Source: an uncultured beta proteobacterium
Lineage (GTDB): Bacteria; Pseudomonadota; Gammaproteobacteria; Burkholderiales; Burkholderiaceae
NCBI GenBank assembly: GCA_903944255.1
Contig: CAJARE010000232.1
Coordinates: forward strand, 1 to 34,777
Length of the DNA: 34,777 nucleotides
Direction: 5' to 3'
Below, piece by piece: positions 1 through 9,097 of the stretch. The number at the start of each line of letters is the position of its first letter. Within the stretch, counting starts at the first letter, position 1. The notes beneath the pieces are model-generated. The model did no database searches, was not told where the DNA came from, and worked only from the letters and a program-made list of their open reading frames with translations. The translations under genes and the position numbers were made by a program.

Positions 1-1
1 T

Positions 2-709
2 CATTGGGTATTGCGGGCATCTCGCATGCTAGCGCCAAAAAATCCAAATGGTCGTGATTTGAACTGGCAAATCTTTAATGCCTATGGCGATCAGTTTGAA
101 ATTGAGCGACAGCACAATATCGCTGACTTGCCTGGTAAGGTCAGCGTTCTGGCCTATCGCAACAAAATGATCCTAGCGCGTTTTCAGGATGCTACCAATT
201 ACATCAATGCCAATAATGCACAAGGCACGCAAGCTATCAATAATGTTCGTAACAACTATCAATATAAGACAGGTATTGGTCTTCATGGCGAACAGGCGTT
301 AACGAAAGACTTGGGTATTTATGGTCGTGCATTTACCTCTGATGGTCATACTGAGACGATGTCTTTTACTGAGGCAGATAACTCTATCTCGGTTGGACTG
401 GGTATGAATGGCTCAAGCTGGAATCGTCCTAGTGACAGCATCGGTATCTCAATGATGCAAAACGGCTTATCGAATAATCGTAAAAACTATTTACAGGCGG
501 GTGGCATTTCTTACTTCATTGGTGATTACGCAGGACCAGGTAAGGCCATTAGCTATCGTCCTGAGCGTATTGCAGAGCTTTATTACAACGCTGCAGTCGT
601 TAAAAATGTCTTAGCTGGCGTGAACTTTCAGTACATCAGCAATCCTGCTTACAACTCTGCCCGCGGACCAGTCAGCATCCTTTCCTTTAGAGTCCATGCT
701 GAGTTTTAA
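2..709 (+). CDS. Carbohydrate-selective porin, OprB family (3' part, runs off left edge)
   Basis: C-terminal part of an outer-membrane beta-barrel porin of the OprB family, which passes sugars and other small solutes across the outer membrane. The frame is open to the left edge, so the true start lies outside the window; the first possible start inside (TTG at 11) is not the real one. OprB-like stretches include 'GDQFEIERQH', 'GKVSVLAYRNKM' and 'IAELYYNAAVVKNV'. Alternating hydrophobic residues fit membrane strands, and the protein ends in phenylalanine, the usual signal for BAM-dependent barrel assembly. The family name is a recognition from sequence pattern; the substrate cannot be told. 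No clear hairpin terminator follows. Confidence 0.85.
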   Translation, partial: HWVLRASRMLAPKNPNGRDLNWQIFNAYGDQFEIERQHNIADLPGKVSVLAYRNKMILARFQDATNYINANNAQGTQAINNVRNNYQYKTGIGLHGEQALTKDLGIYGRAFTSDGHTETMSFTEADNSISVGLGMNGSSWNRPSDSIGISMMQNGLSNNRKNYLQAGGISYFIGDYAGPGKAISYRPERIAELYYNAAVVKNVLAGVNFQYISNPAYNSARGPVSILSFRVHAEF

Positions 710-773
710 GTGGTTCCATGACTTGCAGTTTGATTATTATCTTTAGAATCAATGAGATAGAGAATATCGATCA

Positions 774-801
774 TTCGACTTTATCTTTTCTACCCTATAA
801 T
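774..801 (+). promoter_or_regulatory. Candidate sigma-70 promoter for the RND efflux operon
   Basis: A perfect TATAAT box lies at 796-801, with a weak -35-like TTCGAC at 774-779 and a 16-bp spacer. It is the best promoter candidate in the 183-bp gap between the porin and the efflux operon and would give a leader of about 85 bases. The weak -35 would fit a promoter that needs an activator, but no regulator gene or operator is recognisable nearby. Inference from the bases only. Confidence 0.4.
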
Positions 802-892
802 CCTTAAATCCCCCTAATACTGGTAGTGGAATTATTGAAATCAATATCTGGGGCTATGAAAACAGCTTTTGATTGATTAGAGGTAGCAGCAT

Positions 893-2428
893 TTGTTGAT
901 TCTTGGCCTACGCAAAATGAGTATTGCAAGACCCTTCAAAAGGAAGGTCAAACTAGCAATCATTACTTTTGCTCTTAGTGCCTATTTTTTCCCGGTATTG
1001 GCACAAACAGGTGAACAGGGTTCTAGCTCTGGAACAGTTCGAGTGCAGTCCGATCAAAGTAATCCATTAGGCATACCTCCTACTATTGGGGCAAAGACTG
1101 CTGGCAACCAATCTAGCAAGCAAATAGAGTCATTACTGCCAGTCGACTCAGCTAATACTCCTAAAATTTATACCAGGGCAGCTTCTACAGGCCCTTCAGA
1201 GATGGACCTGCGTCAACTCTGGAATGAGCTCAAATTAAATAATCCGCAGTTAGCTTCCTTGCGCGAATCTTATTTCTCTGCCAAGGCGACTGTTCCACAA
1301 ATTGCGGCGCCTGCAAATCCACAAGTTGGCTTTGTATGGTCAGGCATGCCCTCTAATTCACCATTGGCACTTGGTGGTGCTAATGCACCAACTACTCAGT
1401 ACCCTGGCGGGATTAGTAATAACAATTCTATTTCTATAGCGCAACCGTTTCAGTTTCCAGGAAAAAGGAGTCTGGCTTCTGACATTGCCAATACCAACGC
1501 AGAAGCTTTGTTAGCGCAAAGTGAGGCAACCTATCTACAGTTGGGTGCGCAACTTTCTTCTCTGTTCTTTAGTGCTTTAGCTTCGCAAAAGCAATTACAG
1601 GTTTTAAGAGAATCCGTCATTCGCCTAGAAATGATCAAGAACGTAGCAAAAGCACGTTATTCCAATAACTCCGCTGCTTATGTTGAGTATCTCAATGCGC
1701 AAGTGGCGCAAAGTGCGGCACAAGCCGATCAATTTAATGCTGAGCGTCAGTTAGACGTAGCGATTAAAAGCATTAATACATTGGTGGGCCGTCACGCTAG
1801 AGAAAAATTAGTCTTGCGTGCAGATGTTCGTCGCGCACTGAATAATGTGCCTACCTTATTGGAGCTTGAAGATTACTCAGAGACGAGTCACCCAACTCTT
1901 AAGAGCTCTGGATTACAACTTGAAGCTGCTCGCAAAGGTGTTGACTTAGCCAAGAAAGCCTATTTGCCAGATTTTCAGGTGATTGGATCTTCATATACTC
2001 CGCGTGGTCCATTTGCAGCGAATAACAGTACGATGTTTTATCAATTAGAGTTTGACCTCATTATTCCGCTGTATTTCTTTACCAAAGAGAGGTATGGAGT
2101 GGAACAGGCGCAGCGAAGTCAAGCGGCTGCTGAGGCTGGCAATATCTCTAATCGCCAGCAAATTGTCTTGGGTGTGAACACGGCCTATGCTGTTTATGAG
2201 CAGGCCAAGAATCAAACTCAGTTTCTGAGAGATCGCCAAGTTCCTCAGGCAGAGGCAGCCTACAGAGTGGGCCTTACTCAATACTCAAATAATGGCCAAG
2301 GATTTAATGATTTATTGACTGCGCAGACGCAATTGCGTAACTTAGAGATTGCTTTGGCACAAGCTGAGAGTAATCTCATGCAAGCTCAAGCTGTTTTGTA
2401 TGTTTCTGCAGGCAAAGAGCCTTTTTAA
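893..2428 (+). CDS. TolC-family outer-membrane efflux channel (CzcC/CusC-like)
   Basis: Outer-membrane channel of a tripartite RND efflux pump; it would connect the periplasmic adaptor to the outside. The N-terminus has a basic stretch (RPFKRKVK), a hydrophobic core and a likely signal peptidase site after VLA, followed by a low-complexity Ser/Gln linker and then two alanine- and glutamine-rich helical repeats typical of the outer-membrane efflux protein family (about 511 residues). Start choice is open: TTG at 893 has an AGAGG motif 8 bases upstream, while ATG at 917 gives a more ordinary signal peptide but has no ribosome binding site. I keep TTG. It is first in an operon, 9 bp before the adaptor gene. 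The family is sure; the exported substrate is not. Confidence 0.88.
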   Translation: MLILGLRKMSIARPFKRKVKLAIITFALSAYFFPVLAQTGEQGSSSGTVRVQSDQSNPLGIPPTIGAKTAGNQSSKQIESLLPVDSANTPKIYTRAASTGPSEMDLRQLWNELKLNNPQLASLRESYFSAKATVPQIAAPANPQVGFVWSGMPSNSPLALGGANAPTTQYPGGISNNNSISIAQPFQFPGKRSLASDIANTNAEALLAQSEATYLQLGAQLSSLFFSALASQKQLQVLRESVIRLEMIKNVAKARYSNNSAAYVEYLNAQVAQSAAQADQFNAERQLDVAIKSINTLVGRHAREKLVLRADVRRALNNVPTLLELEDYSETSHPTLKSSGLQLEAARKGVDLAKKAYLPDFQVIGSSYTPRGPFAANNSTMFYQLEFDLIIPLYFFTKERYGVEQAQRSQAAAEAGNISNRQQIVLGVNTAYAVYEQAKNQTQFLRDRQVPQAEAAYRVGLTQYSNNGQGFNDLLTAQTQLRNLEIALAQAESNLMQAQAVLYVSAGKEPF

Positions 2429-2437
2429 GGAGCAGTT

Positions 2438-3709
2438 TTGATCAATAAGATACTTTCGCAAATGAAGCGCTTTTATGAAAAGCTAAAGCCCCATTTGCAT
2501 AAAGGCGTGCATTATGGTTCACATCGTGCACAGATCGGTCTTGCAGGTTTAGCTGGTTTGTATTGGAATCTTGGTCCAACGAATCGCTATCGTGTCCGTT
2601 TAGCAGCATTTGCATTTGCTATTCTTTCACTAGGTATCGTATTAGGCCGGGTGACGAACGTGAACCGCATAGTCAAAATTGAGGCTTCTGATAAAGCACT
2701 TAAAGTTGAGAAGAGTGGCGTCCTAGAGCTTAAGCTTCCTGGCATAAAACTCAACCCTGAAATTTACATCTTTCAATTAGCTGAAAAAGTTCAGGTGCCG
2801 ATTGATATTAAGGTCCCCGGAAGACTTGCCTTTAATGCAGAAAAATCTAAAGTATTATCAGTGCGCGCACCAGGTAGGGTCGAGCGTATTTATGCTTTCG
2901 ATGGCGCTCAAGTTAATGTTGGATCTCCTGTCGTCGAGCTTTATAGCCCAGAATTTATTTCTGCTCAGCAAGAATATTTATTGTCATCCAAAATTTCTAA
3001 GGTCTTAGTTTCGAATAAGGCGATGACTGATTTATTAAATGACGCTCATTTCACACAAGATGCCGCGGCTAACCGCATGAGAAATCTTGGAGCTAGTGAA
3101 AGTGATATTAAGGCTATTGAGAGTTCAGGCAATACTCAGCCTAATTTAGTTATGCGCTCGCCTTTAAAAGGCGTAGTGGTCAAGCGTAATGTAGAGCCAG
3201 GCGCAGCAGTGAATTCCGGTGACGTGATTGCAACCTTGGCCGATCCTAAGCAATTATGGTTCTTAGGTAATATTTTTGAGCAAGACTTTAGGATGATTAA
3301 GCCTGGTCAGAAAATTATTTTGCGTCTTGAGGCTTATCCCGATAAAGAGTTTGTAGCCTATGCCAATTACATTGCGCCAGCGGTAGATCCACAAACACGT
3401 ACTTTGTTAATTCGTGCTGATGTAGAAAATACCGATAATCTCTTGCGACCAGATATGTTCGTTTCTGGACTTTTGACAACAGGAACTGCTGATGCCATCG
3501 TGGTGCCACAAACTGCCATTGTGCGTATCCGCGAAGCGAGATTTGCCATTATTAGAGTTGGACCAGAAACCTTTAGACGCGTGCAAGTCAAAGGCTATGA
3601 CTTAAATAGTAAAAGTTTTGCCATCACTCAAGGCGTTGAACCAGGCTGGCAGATATTGGTTGAGGGTGCGGTTCTTTTAAACGATCGTTTCGCTAAGCAG
3701 GAGGACTAA
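2438..3709 (+). CDS. RND efflux periplasmic adaptor subunit (CusB/CzcB-like membrane fusion protein)
   Basis: Adaptor that bridges the inner-membrane RND pump and the TolC-like channel. It starts at TTG 2438, placed 5 bases after an AAGGAG that overlaps the stop of the gene before. Residues 1-50 are basic and precede one transmembrane helix (about 53-71, 'AAFAFAILSLGIVLG'), so the adaptor is membrane-anchored with an unusually long cytoplasmic tail. The lipoyl/barrel-sandwich halves are visible as 'APGRVERIYAFDGAQVNVG' and 'SPLKGVVVKRNVEPGAAVN', with a helical hairpin between them and a beta-barrel after. The periplasmic architecture matches CusB-type adaptors of heavy-metal efflux. Its stop abuts the GTG of the pump gene. 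Confidence 0.9.
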   Translation: MINKILSQMKRFYEKLKPHLHKGVHYGSHRAQIGLAGLAGLYWNLGPTNRYRVRLAAFAFAILSLGIVLGRVTNVNRIVKIEASDKALKVEKSGVLELKLPGIKLNPEIYIFQLAEKVQVPIDIKVPGRLAFNAEKSKVLSVRAPGRVERIYAFDGAQVNVGSPVVELYSPEFISAQQEYLLSSKISKVLVSNKAMTDLLNDAHFTQDAAANRMRNLGASESDIKAIESSGNTQPNLVMRSPLKGVVVKRNVEPGAAVNSGDVIATLADPKQLWFLGNIFEQDFRMIKPGQKIILRLEAYPDKEFVAYANYIAPAVDPQTRTLLIRADVENTDNLLRPDMFVSGLLTTGTADAIVVPQTAIVRIREARFAIIRVGPETFRRVQVKGYDLNSKSFAITQGVEPGWQILVEGAVLLNDRFAKQED

Positions 3710-6700
3710 GTGAGTGTTTTCACCTCCTTTATTCGAGGGGTTGTTGAGAAGCGAGTGATTGTCATATTCGCGTCAATTGTTTTGCTCGGCTTAGGCATGT
3801 TCAGTCTGAGTAAGTTGCCAATTCAGCCATATCCTGGTGTTGCACCACTGACCATCCAAGCGATTTCTCAGTGGCCTGGCCGAAGTACAACGGAAGTAGA
3901 GCAACAAGTCACGATTCCAGTAGAAAATGCCTTAGCGGGTATTCCTGGTTTGCAAGCTTTTCGTTCCGTGTCGCTATTTGGTTTGTCGGTCGTCACTTTA
4001 AAATTTAATGACACTACCGATCCTTTCAAGGCACGTCAAATCTTTATTTCTAGCTTGGGAAAAGTAGATTTTCCTCCTGGAGTCAATTCGAGTGTTAGCC
4101 CAGATTCTGATGCTACTGGTGAGATCATGCGCTATGAAGTGCGCTCTGACTACGCTTCATCAACACAACTCAAAACCTTACAAAACTATGAGATCTATAA
4201 AGAGCTCAAACAAACTCCGGGCGTAGCAGACGTTTCCTCATTTGGCGGTAAGGTTCGCCAATATCAAGTGATTGTGAGCCCTGAAAGTCTTTTGGCTAAG
4301 GGTGTAACAGTTAACCAGATGATTGCTGCCCTGACTAATGCGAATAGTAATGCTGGTGGGGGACTCTTACCGAGCGGTGAGCAGCAGTTTGTAGTGCGTG
4401 GTGTTGGCCTCTTAAAAAATATCGAAGATATTAAACAAGTCGTCATCACAATCAATAATGGCGTGCCCATTCGGGTTGGTGATGTAGCAAGAGTTCAAAT
4501 TGGAAATGCGCCACGCTTAGGCATGTTCCAATTTAATGAGAATTCTGATTCGGTTGAGGGGATTGTATATTTACGTCGCGGTGAGAATGCGACTGAAGTA
4601 TTGGCGCGCGTTCACAATACTGTCAATAATATTAATAAACATGTGCTTCCTCCTGGTATCGAGGTCAAACCTTTCTACGATCGCCAGGTATTACTCGATA
4701 TTACGATTGGAACGGTTAAGCACACATTATTTTTTGGTATCTCCTTAGTGCTTGGGGTGTTGTTTATTTTCTTGGGTAATCTACGAGCTGCTGCAGTAGT
4801 GGCTGCGGTTATTCCATTGGCACTTTGCGTCTCTTTTATTCAGATGCACTTATGGAGTGTGCCAGCAAACTTGATATCTCTAGGCGCAATTGACTTTGGT
4901 GTGATTGTGGATTCAGCAGTGATCTTGACAGAAAATGTCATGCGTCATTTAGAGGAGGGTGGTAAGCGCTTAAATCAAAGCATTATTCAAGCTACCAGCG
5001 AAGTTCAGCGCGCGATGATTTATTCAACGGGCATCATTATCGTGGCCTATTCCCCATTGTTCTTTATGGGTGGTGTAGAAGGCATTATTTTTAAACCGAT
5101 GGCCTTTACGATGGGCTTTGCCTTAATCGCCGCGATGATCTTAAGCCTTACCTTCTTGCCTGCAATGATTTCTTTGGTCTTTGGTGAAAATCTTACGCAT
5201 AAGCCACCTTCATTCATGACCAAGATTCTCAATAACTATAAACCTTTGCTCAGAAGATGGATGGATCGCCCGTTGACAGTCTTCTCGGTTGCGGTATTTG
5301 TTCTCGGGCTAACGCTATTAAGCATGACTCGTCTAGGAACGGCATTCTTACCCACTTTGGAAGAAAACAATATTTGGTTGCGCGTGACCTTGCCTAATAC
5401 GGTAGATCTTGATTACTCCGTGAAAGTGGCAAATCAATTACGTGAAACCTTTATCAAGCAAGCAGAAATTGATAAGGTAGCCGTACAAATTGGACGTCCT
5501 GATGATGGTACTGATTCAACCGGAGTATTTAATCAGGAATATGGCTTGTATTTAAAGAGCCCTGACAAGATGCCTTCTGGATTAAGCAAGAAGGATTTGA
5601 TTGCGCATCTAGAGACTGAGTTAAATAAGATCCCTGGCATTACTTATAGCTTTTCACAATATATTCAAGATAACGTGAATGAGGCTTTATCTGGGGTGAA
5701 AGGTGAAAATTCTGTCAAGATTTACGGCACTGATCTTGAAGTGCTAGATCAAAAGGCGCATGAAGTCCTTGCCCAACTCAAAAAGGTACGCGGTGTTGCT
5801 GATGAAGGTATTCTGAAAGAGTTAGGTCAGCCAACTTTAAATATTCAAATTGATCGCGACCGAGCTGCTCGCTACGGTATTAATGTTAACGATATACAGA
5901 CGCTGGTAGCAAATGCGATTGGCGGAACTTCGGTTACTAGCCTGCTTGAGGATGAGAAGACTTTTGGTATTGCCATTCGCTTAAATGAAGGTAGTCGTAA
6001 TGATGTAGCCGATGTCAGCCGTTTATTAGTAGATGCACCTGATGGCAAGGTCATTCCCTTATCGATGGTTGCGACGGTACAGTTATCCGATGGTCCATTC
6101 TTCATTTATCGCGAAGCCGGCAAAAGGTATATCGCGATTAAATTTAGCGTACGCAATCGCGATTTGGGAAGTGCTGTAGAGGATGCACAATTTCTGGTTG
6201 AGAAAAATATTACTTTGCCTCCAAATTATTCGATTAGCTGGGATGGTCAGTTCAATCAGATGAAGCAAGCCCAGAAGAAGCTGATGCTAATTGTGCCTTT
6301 GGCTTTGGTAGGAATCTTTTTGCTATTAGTGAGTGCTTTCGGTAATTTCCGCGATGCTTTTATTGTCATGATCAATGTACCGTTTGCAGCAATTGGTGGC
6401 GTGATTGCATTGCATCTGGCAGGTGAGACTTTAAGTATTTCTGCTTTATTTGGCTTCTTATCACTGTTTGGTATAGCGATTCAAGACGGGGTCATTCTCA
6501 TTTCCTTTATTAATAAAGCAAGCGCTGATGAGCATAGTAAAATGAAGGATGTCATGGTAGAAGGCGCTGCATTGCGTGTTCGCCCTGTTTTGATGACCGC
6601 CATGCTTTCTGGCTTAGGACTGTTGCCTGCTGCCTTATCTCAATCGATAGGCTCAGAAGCACAGCGTCCATTGGCACTGGTGATTGTTGGCGGCATGGTG

Positions 6701-6787
6701 ACTACGACGATTTTGACTCTTTTGGTATTGCCAGTGATTTATGGCTGGTTTAGAGGGCGCGCCTTAACAAGAGCAAGTAATATTTAA
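3710..6787 (+). CDS. Heavy-metal-type RND efflux pump, CzcA/CusA family
   Basis: Inner-membrane proton-driven pump of 1025 residues, the normal size for the HME-RND family. It has the usual plan: TM1 near residues 13-32, a large periplasmic loop, TM2-6 around 335-490, TM7, a second loop, then TM8-12. The TM4 proton-relay motif reads 'DFGVIVDSAVILTENVMRH': the acidic residues of the CzcA motif are kept, but the usual Gly after the second Asp is Ser. GTG at 3710 directly follows the adaptor stop, with AGGAGG just upstream. Gene order (channel, adaptor, pump) equals czcCBA/cusCBA. Divalent or monovalent metal export is likely by family; the actual ion cannot be read from sequence. Confidence 0.92.
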   Translation: MSVFTSFIRGVVEKRVIVIFASIVLLGLGMFSLSKLPIQPYPGVAPLTIQAISQWPGRSTTEVEQQVTIPVENALAGIPGLQAFRSVSLFGLSVVTLKFNDTTDPFKARQIFISSLGKVDFPPGVNSSVSPDSDATGEIMRYEVRSDYASSTQLKTLQNYEIYKELKQTPGVADVSSFGGKVRQYQVIVSPESLLAKGVTVNQMIAALTNANSNAGGGLLPSGEQQFVVRGVGLLKNIEDIKQVVITINNGVPIRVGDVARVQIGNAPRLGMFQFNENSDSVEGIVYLRRGENATEVLARVHNTVNNINKHVLPPGIEVKPFYDRQVLLDITIGTVKHTLFFGISLVLGVLFIFLGNLRAAAVVAAVIPLALCVSFIQMHLWSVPANLISLGAIDFGVIVDSAVILTENVMRHLEEGGKRLNQSIIQATSEVQRAMIYSTGIIIVAYSPLFFMGGVEGIIFKPMAFTMGFALIAAMILSLTFLPAMISLVFGENLTHKPPSFMTKILNNYKPLLRRWMDRPLTVFSVAVFVLGLTLLSMTRLGTAFLPTLEENNIWLRVTLPNTVDLDYSVKVANQLRETFIKQAEIDKVAVQIGRPDDGTDSTGVFNQEYGLYLKSPDKMPSGLSKKDLIAHLETELNKIPGITYSFSQYIQDNVNEALSGVKGENSVKIYGTDLEVLDQKAHEVLAQLKKVRGVADEGILKELGQPTLNIQIDRDRAARYGINVNDIQTLVANAIGGTSVTSLLEDEKTFGIAIRLNEGSRNDVADVSRLLVDAPDGKVIPLSMVATVQLSDGPFFIYREAGKRYIAIKFSVRNRDLGSAVEDAQFLVEKNITLPPNYSISWDGQFNQMKQAQKKLMLIVPLALVGIFLLLVSAFGNFRDAFIVMINVPFAAIGGVIALHLAGETLSISALFGFLSLFGIAIQDGVILISFINKASADEHSKMKDVMVEGAALRVRPVLMTAMLSGLGLLPAALSQSIGSEAQRPLALVIVGGMVTTTILTLLVLPVIYGWFRGRALTRASNI

Positions 6788-6810
6788 TCAATCGAAAGTG
6801 TATTGAAGTT

Positions 6811-7614
6811 ATGAGTATTCATCAGCCCCATATCTTGATTTCGAATGATGATGGCTATCTTGCCCCAGGCCTCTTGGCTTTAGTTGAAGCTGTTCGTCCT
6901 TTGGGCCGCATTACGGTGATTGCTCCTGAGCAAAATCATAGTGGAGCCTCTAATTCATTAACACTGTCTAGACCCCTATCCATTCACCGTGTTGCGGGTG
7001 GTGAGCGTGATGGCTTCTTTTTTATCAACGGCACCCCAACGGATTGCGTGCACGTAGCAATGACCGGTTTCTTGGAGCAAAAGCCTGACTTGGTCATCTC
7101 AGGCATCAATCAAGGTGAGAACATGGGTGAGGATGTTTTATATTCTGGTACCGTAGCCGCCGCTGTAGAAGGTGTGATGTTTGGTGTCCCCGGAATTGCT
7201 TTTTCACAAATTGACCGAGGCTGGAATCGGATTGATGATGCTGCCAAAGCTGCGCATGATGTAGTGGCTCAAATGCTAGTTTCCAATTTAGCTAGCCCAC
7301 AATTAGCTCGTCAGGATGGCGCTGCTACATTACTCAATGTCAATATTCCCAATCGTCCTTATGCTGACCTCTATCGCTGGCGTGTAACGCGTTTGGGTAA
7401 TCGCCACCATTCTCAACCAGTGGTAGTACAAGATAGCCCAAGGGGTGACAAGATCTATTGGATCGGTGCAGCAGGGCATGTCAAAGATAATTCTGAGGGA
7501 ACTGACTTTCATGCGATTGATGAGGGCTGTATCTCCATCACGCCGATGCAATTAGACTTAACCCATCATGCTCGTTTAGCAGCGATGCGTGCTAATGGCT
7601 GGGATCGCGGTTGA
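6811..7614 (+). CDS. surE: 5'/3'-nucleotidase SurE
   Basis: Metal-dependent phosphatase acting on nucleoside monophosphates (and, in the family, short polyphosphate), linked to stationary-phase survival. The hallmark 'ISNDDGYLAPG' carries the metal-binding Asp pair at residues 13-14; the other ligands fit the Ser in 'NHSGASNSLT' and the Asn in 'SGINQGENMGEDVLYSGT'. Length (267) is slightly above the E. coli protein. It is the first gene of the conserved surE-pcm-nlpD group, 23 bp after the efflux pump gene, with only a weak GAAG ribosome binding site and no clear promoter of its own in that gap. Its TGA overlaps the TTG start of pcm by 4 bases, suggesting coupled translation. Confidence 0.97.
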   Translation: MSIHQPHILISNDDGYLAPGLLALVEAVRPLGRITVIAPEQNHSGASNSLTLSRPLSIHRVAGGERDGFFFINGTPTDCVHVAMTGFLEQKPDLVISGINQGENMGEDVLYSGTVAAAVEGVMFGVPGIAFSQIDRGWNRIDDAAKAAHDVVAQMLVSNLASPQLARQDGAATLLNVNIPNRPYADLYRWRVTRLGNRHHSQPVVVQDSPRGDKIYWIGAAGHVKDNSEGTDFHAIDEGCISITPMQLDLTHHARLAAMRANGWDRG

Positions 7615-8267
7615 AGGCTCCAACAGAACGTTTTGCTGCTTATCGACAAGCATTGGCAGCCAAAGTTCATGCAGGCGGTATCAAGCACGGCAAGACTTTA
7701 GAGGCTCTTGCGACAGTGCCGCGTCATGCCTTCATGGATGCAGGATTGCATGCGCAAGCTTATGAAGACTCTGCACTTCCGATTGGCCATCAACAAACCA
7801 TTTCTAAACCTTCGGTAGTGGCGCGGATGATTGAATTACTCCATAAGCCGAGACAAAAGTTGGGTAAGGTACTCGAAATCGGTACTGGGTGTGGATATCA
7901 GGCAGCGGTATTGAGCTTGTTAGCTGAAGAGGTGTATTCGATTGAGCGCATTCGTCCTTTACACGATATGGCCCGTGCAAAATTAAGACCATTTCGCATT
8001 AAAAATCTGCGCTTAATATATGGCGATGGTATTTTGGGCTTGCCGCAAGCTGCTCCATTTGACGGGATTATTTTGGCGGCTGCGGGATTGGGTATTCCTG
8101 ATGCCTTACTCGATCAATTGGCTATAGGGGGTCGTTTAGTTGCTCCAGTGGCTAAAAATCAAAAAGAGCAGCAGCTTGTTCTAGTGGAGAGAATGAGTTC
8201 TCAGCGCTATCAAAGGACTGTGCTGGACGAGGTCTTTTTTGTACCCTTACAATCGGGGGTAGTATGA
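7611..8267 (+). CDS. pcm: Protein-L-isoaspartate O-methyltransferase
   Basis: Repairs age-damaged proteins by SAM-dependent methylation of L-isoaspartyl residues in the cytoplasm. Family marks are the substrate-binding segment 'LPIGHQQTISKPSVVARM' and the SAM-binding motif I 'VLEIGTGCGYQAAVL', followed by the acidic 'VYSIER' end of strand 2. Length 218 matches the family. The start is TTG at 7611 inside a TTGA overlap with surE; no other start in frame preserves the N-terminal helix. The stop overlaps the start of the nlpD-like gene (ATGA). The surE-pcm-nlpD order is ancient in beta- and gammaproteobacteria. Confidence 0.95.
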   Translation: MKAPTERFAAYRQALAAKVHAGGIKHGKTLEALATVPRHAFMDAGLHAQAYEDSALPIGHQQTISKPSVVARMIELLHKPRQKLGKVLEIGTGCGYQAAVLSLLAEEVYSIERIRPLHDMARAKLRPFRIKNLRLIYGDGILGLPQAAPFDGIILAAAGLGIPDALLDQLAIGGRLVAPVAKNQKEQQLVLVERMSSQRYQRTVLDEVFFVPLQSGVV

Positions 8268-9091
8268 AAATCCTATTTCCTCCAATATCCCAGTCTTTAC
8301 CTAAAGCGAGCTTTTTAGTGCTGATAGGTGCTGCTGTGGCTCTAACCGTTGGGTGCGCTACACCACGTACTAAGCCTGCTAGTGTTACGGATCGAAGCGC
8401 TGGTGCTGCTAGCACTAGCACTAGCGCTAGCTCTAACGTATCCGAACCAACTCCTCCTGGTTACTATCGCGTTAAACGAGGCGATACCTTAGCGCGCATT
8501 GCCTTGGATCATGGTCAGGCACCACGTGATGTCGCTTCTTGGAATAGCGCAGCTAACCCCGGTTTCAATCCAAATATTATTGAGATCGGTGATCTGATCT
8601 TGGTTAAGCCTCCAGCGAGTGCTAAATCCAGTAAACCGCTAGAAGTGAAAGTGATTCCTGCAGATAAGCCAGATGCAGCGAAGGTAGACAATAGCAAACC
8701 ACCAGTTACCAAAGCAGAGATCGTGGCAGAGCCAGGTATACGCTTATCTTGGCCGGCTAAAGGAAAAGTGACCGAGGAGTTCACTGATAAAAATAAAGGA
8801 ATTGATATTGCCGGTAAAGTCGGTGAACCTGTGCAAGCAGCATCTGATGGCAATGTGGTTTATGCAGGTAATAGCCTAAGGGGTTATGGCAATTTAATCA
8901 TTATTAAGCATGACACTACCTATCTCACAGCCTACGCACATAACAGTAAGCTTCTCGTAAAAGAGGGCGACAATGTTCGTAAGGGTCAGAAGATTGCCGA
9001 GATGGGTGATACCGATACTAATTCACCCAAATTACACTTTGAGTTACGTGTAAACGGCAAGCCAGTGAATCCAACACCTTACTTGCAGTAA
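8264..9091 (+). CDS. nlpD: NlpD-like lipoprotein with LysM and degenerate M23 (LytM) domain
   Basis: Envelope lipoprotein that in E. coli activates the amidase AmiC at the septum. The signal sequence ends at Cys31 in 'LTVGC', an atypical lipobox. A Ser/Thr/Ala-rich linker follows (DNA here holds a short repeat of ctagca), then a LysM domain (about 67-115, 'YYRVKRGDTLARIA') and a LytM/M23 fold (about 160-274). Two of the four M23 zinc ligands appear lost: the HxGxD motif reads NKGID (Asn177) and the HxH motif reads KLH (Lys256), while Asp181 and His258 remain. This fits a non-enzymatic amidase activator. It starts in an ATGA overlap with pcm. The rpoS gene usually follows nlpD but does not here. 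Confidence 0.9.
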   Translation: MKILFPPISQSLPKASFLVLIGAAVALTVGCATPRTKPASVTDRSAGAASTSTSASSNVSEPTPPGYYRVKRGDTLARIALDHGQAPRDVASWNSAANPGFNPNIIEIGDLILVKPPASAKSSKPLEVKVIPADKPDAAKVDNSKPPVTKAEIVAEPGIRLSWPAKGKVTEEFTDKNKGIDIAGKVGEPVQAASDGNVVYAGNSLRGYGNLIIIKHDTTYLTAYAHNSKLLVKEGDNVRKGQKIAEMGDTDTNSPKLHFELRVNGKPVNPTPYLQ

Positions 9092-9097
9092 GCAGCT

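Noticed and set aside
8395..8440. Short ctagca-type tandem repeat
   Set aside because: It codes the Ser/Thr/Ala linker of the NlpD-like lipoprotein; too short and imperfect to be a separate repeat element.
8515..8853. Open frame of 112 codons on the - strand
   Set aside because: Shadow of the nlpD-like gene; low-complexity Gly/Ser/Leu translation with no recognisable domain.
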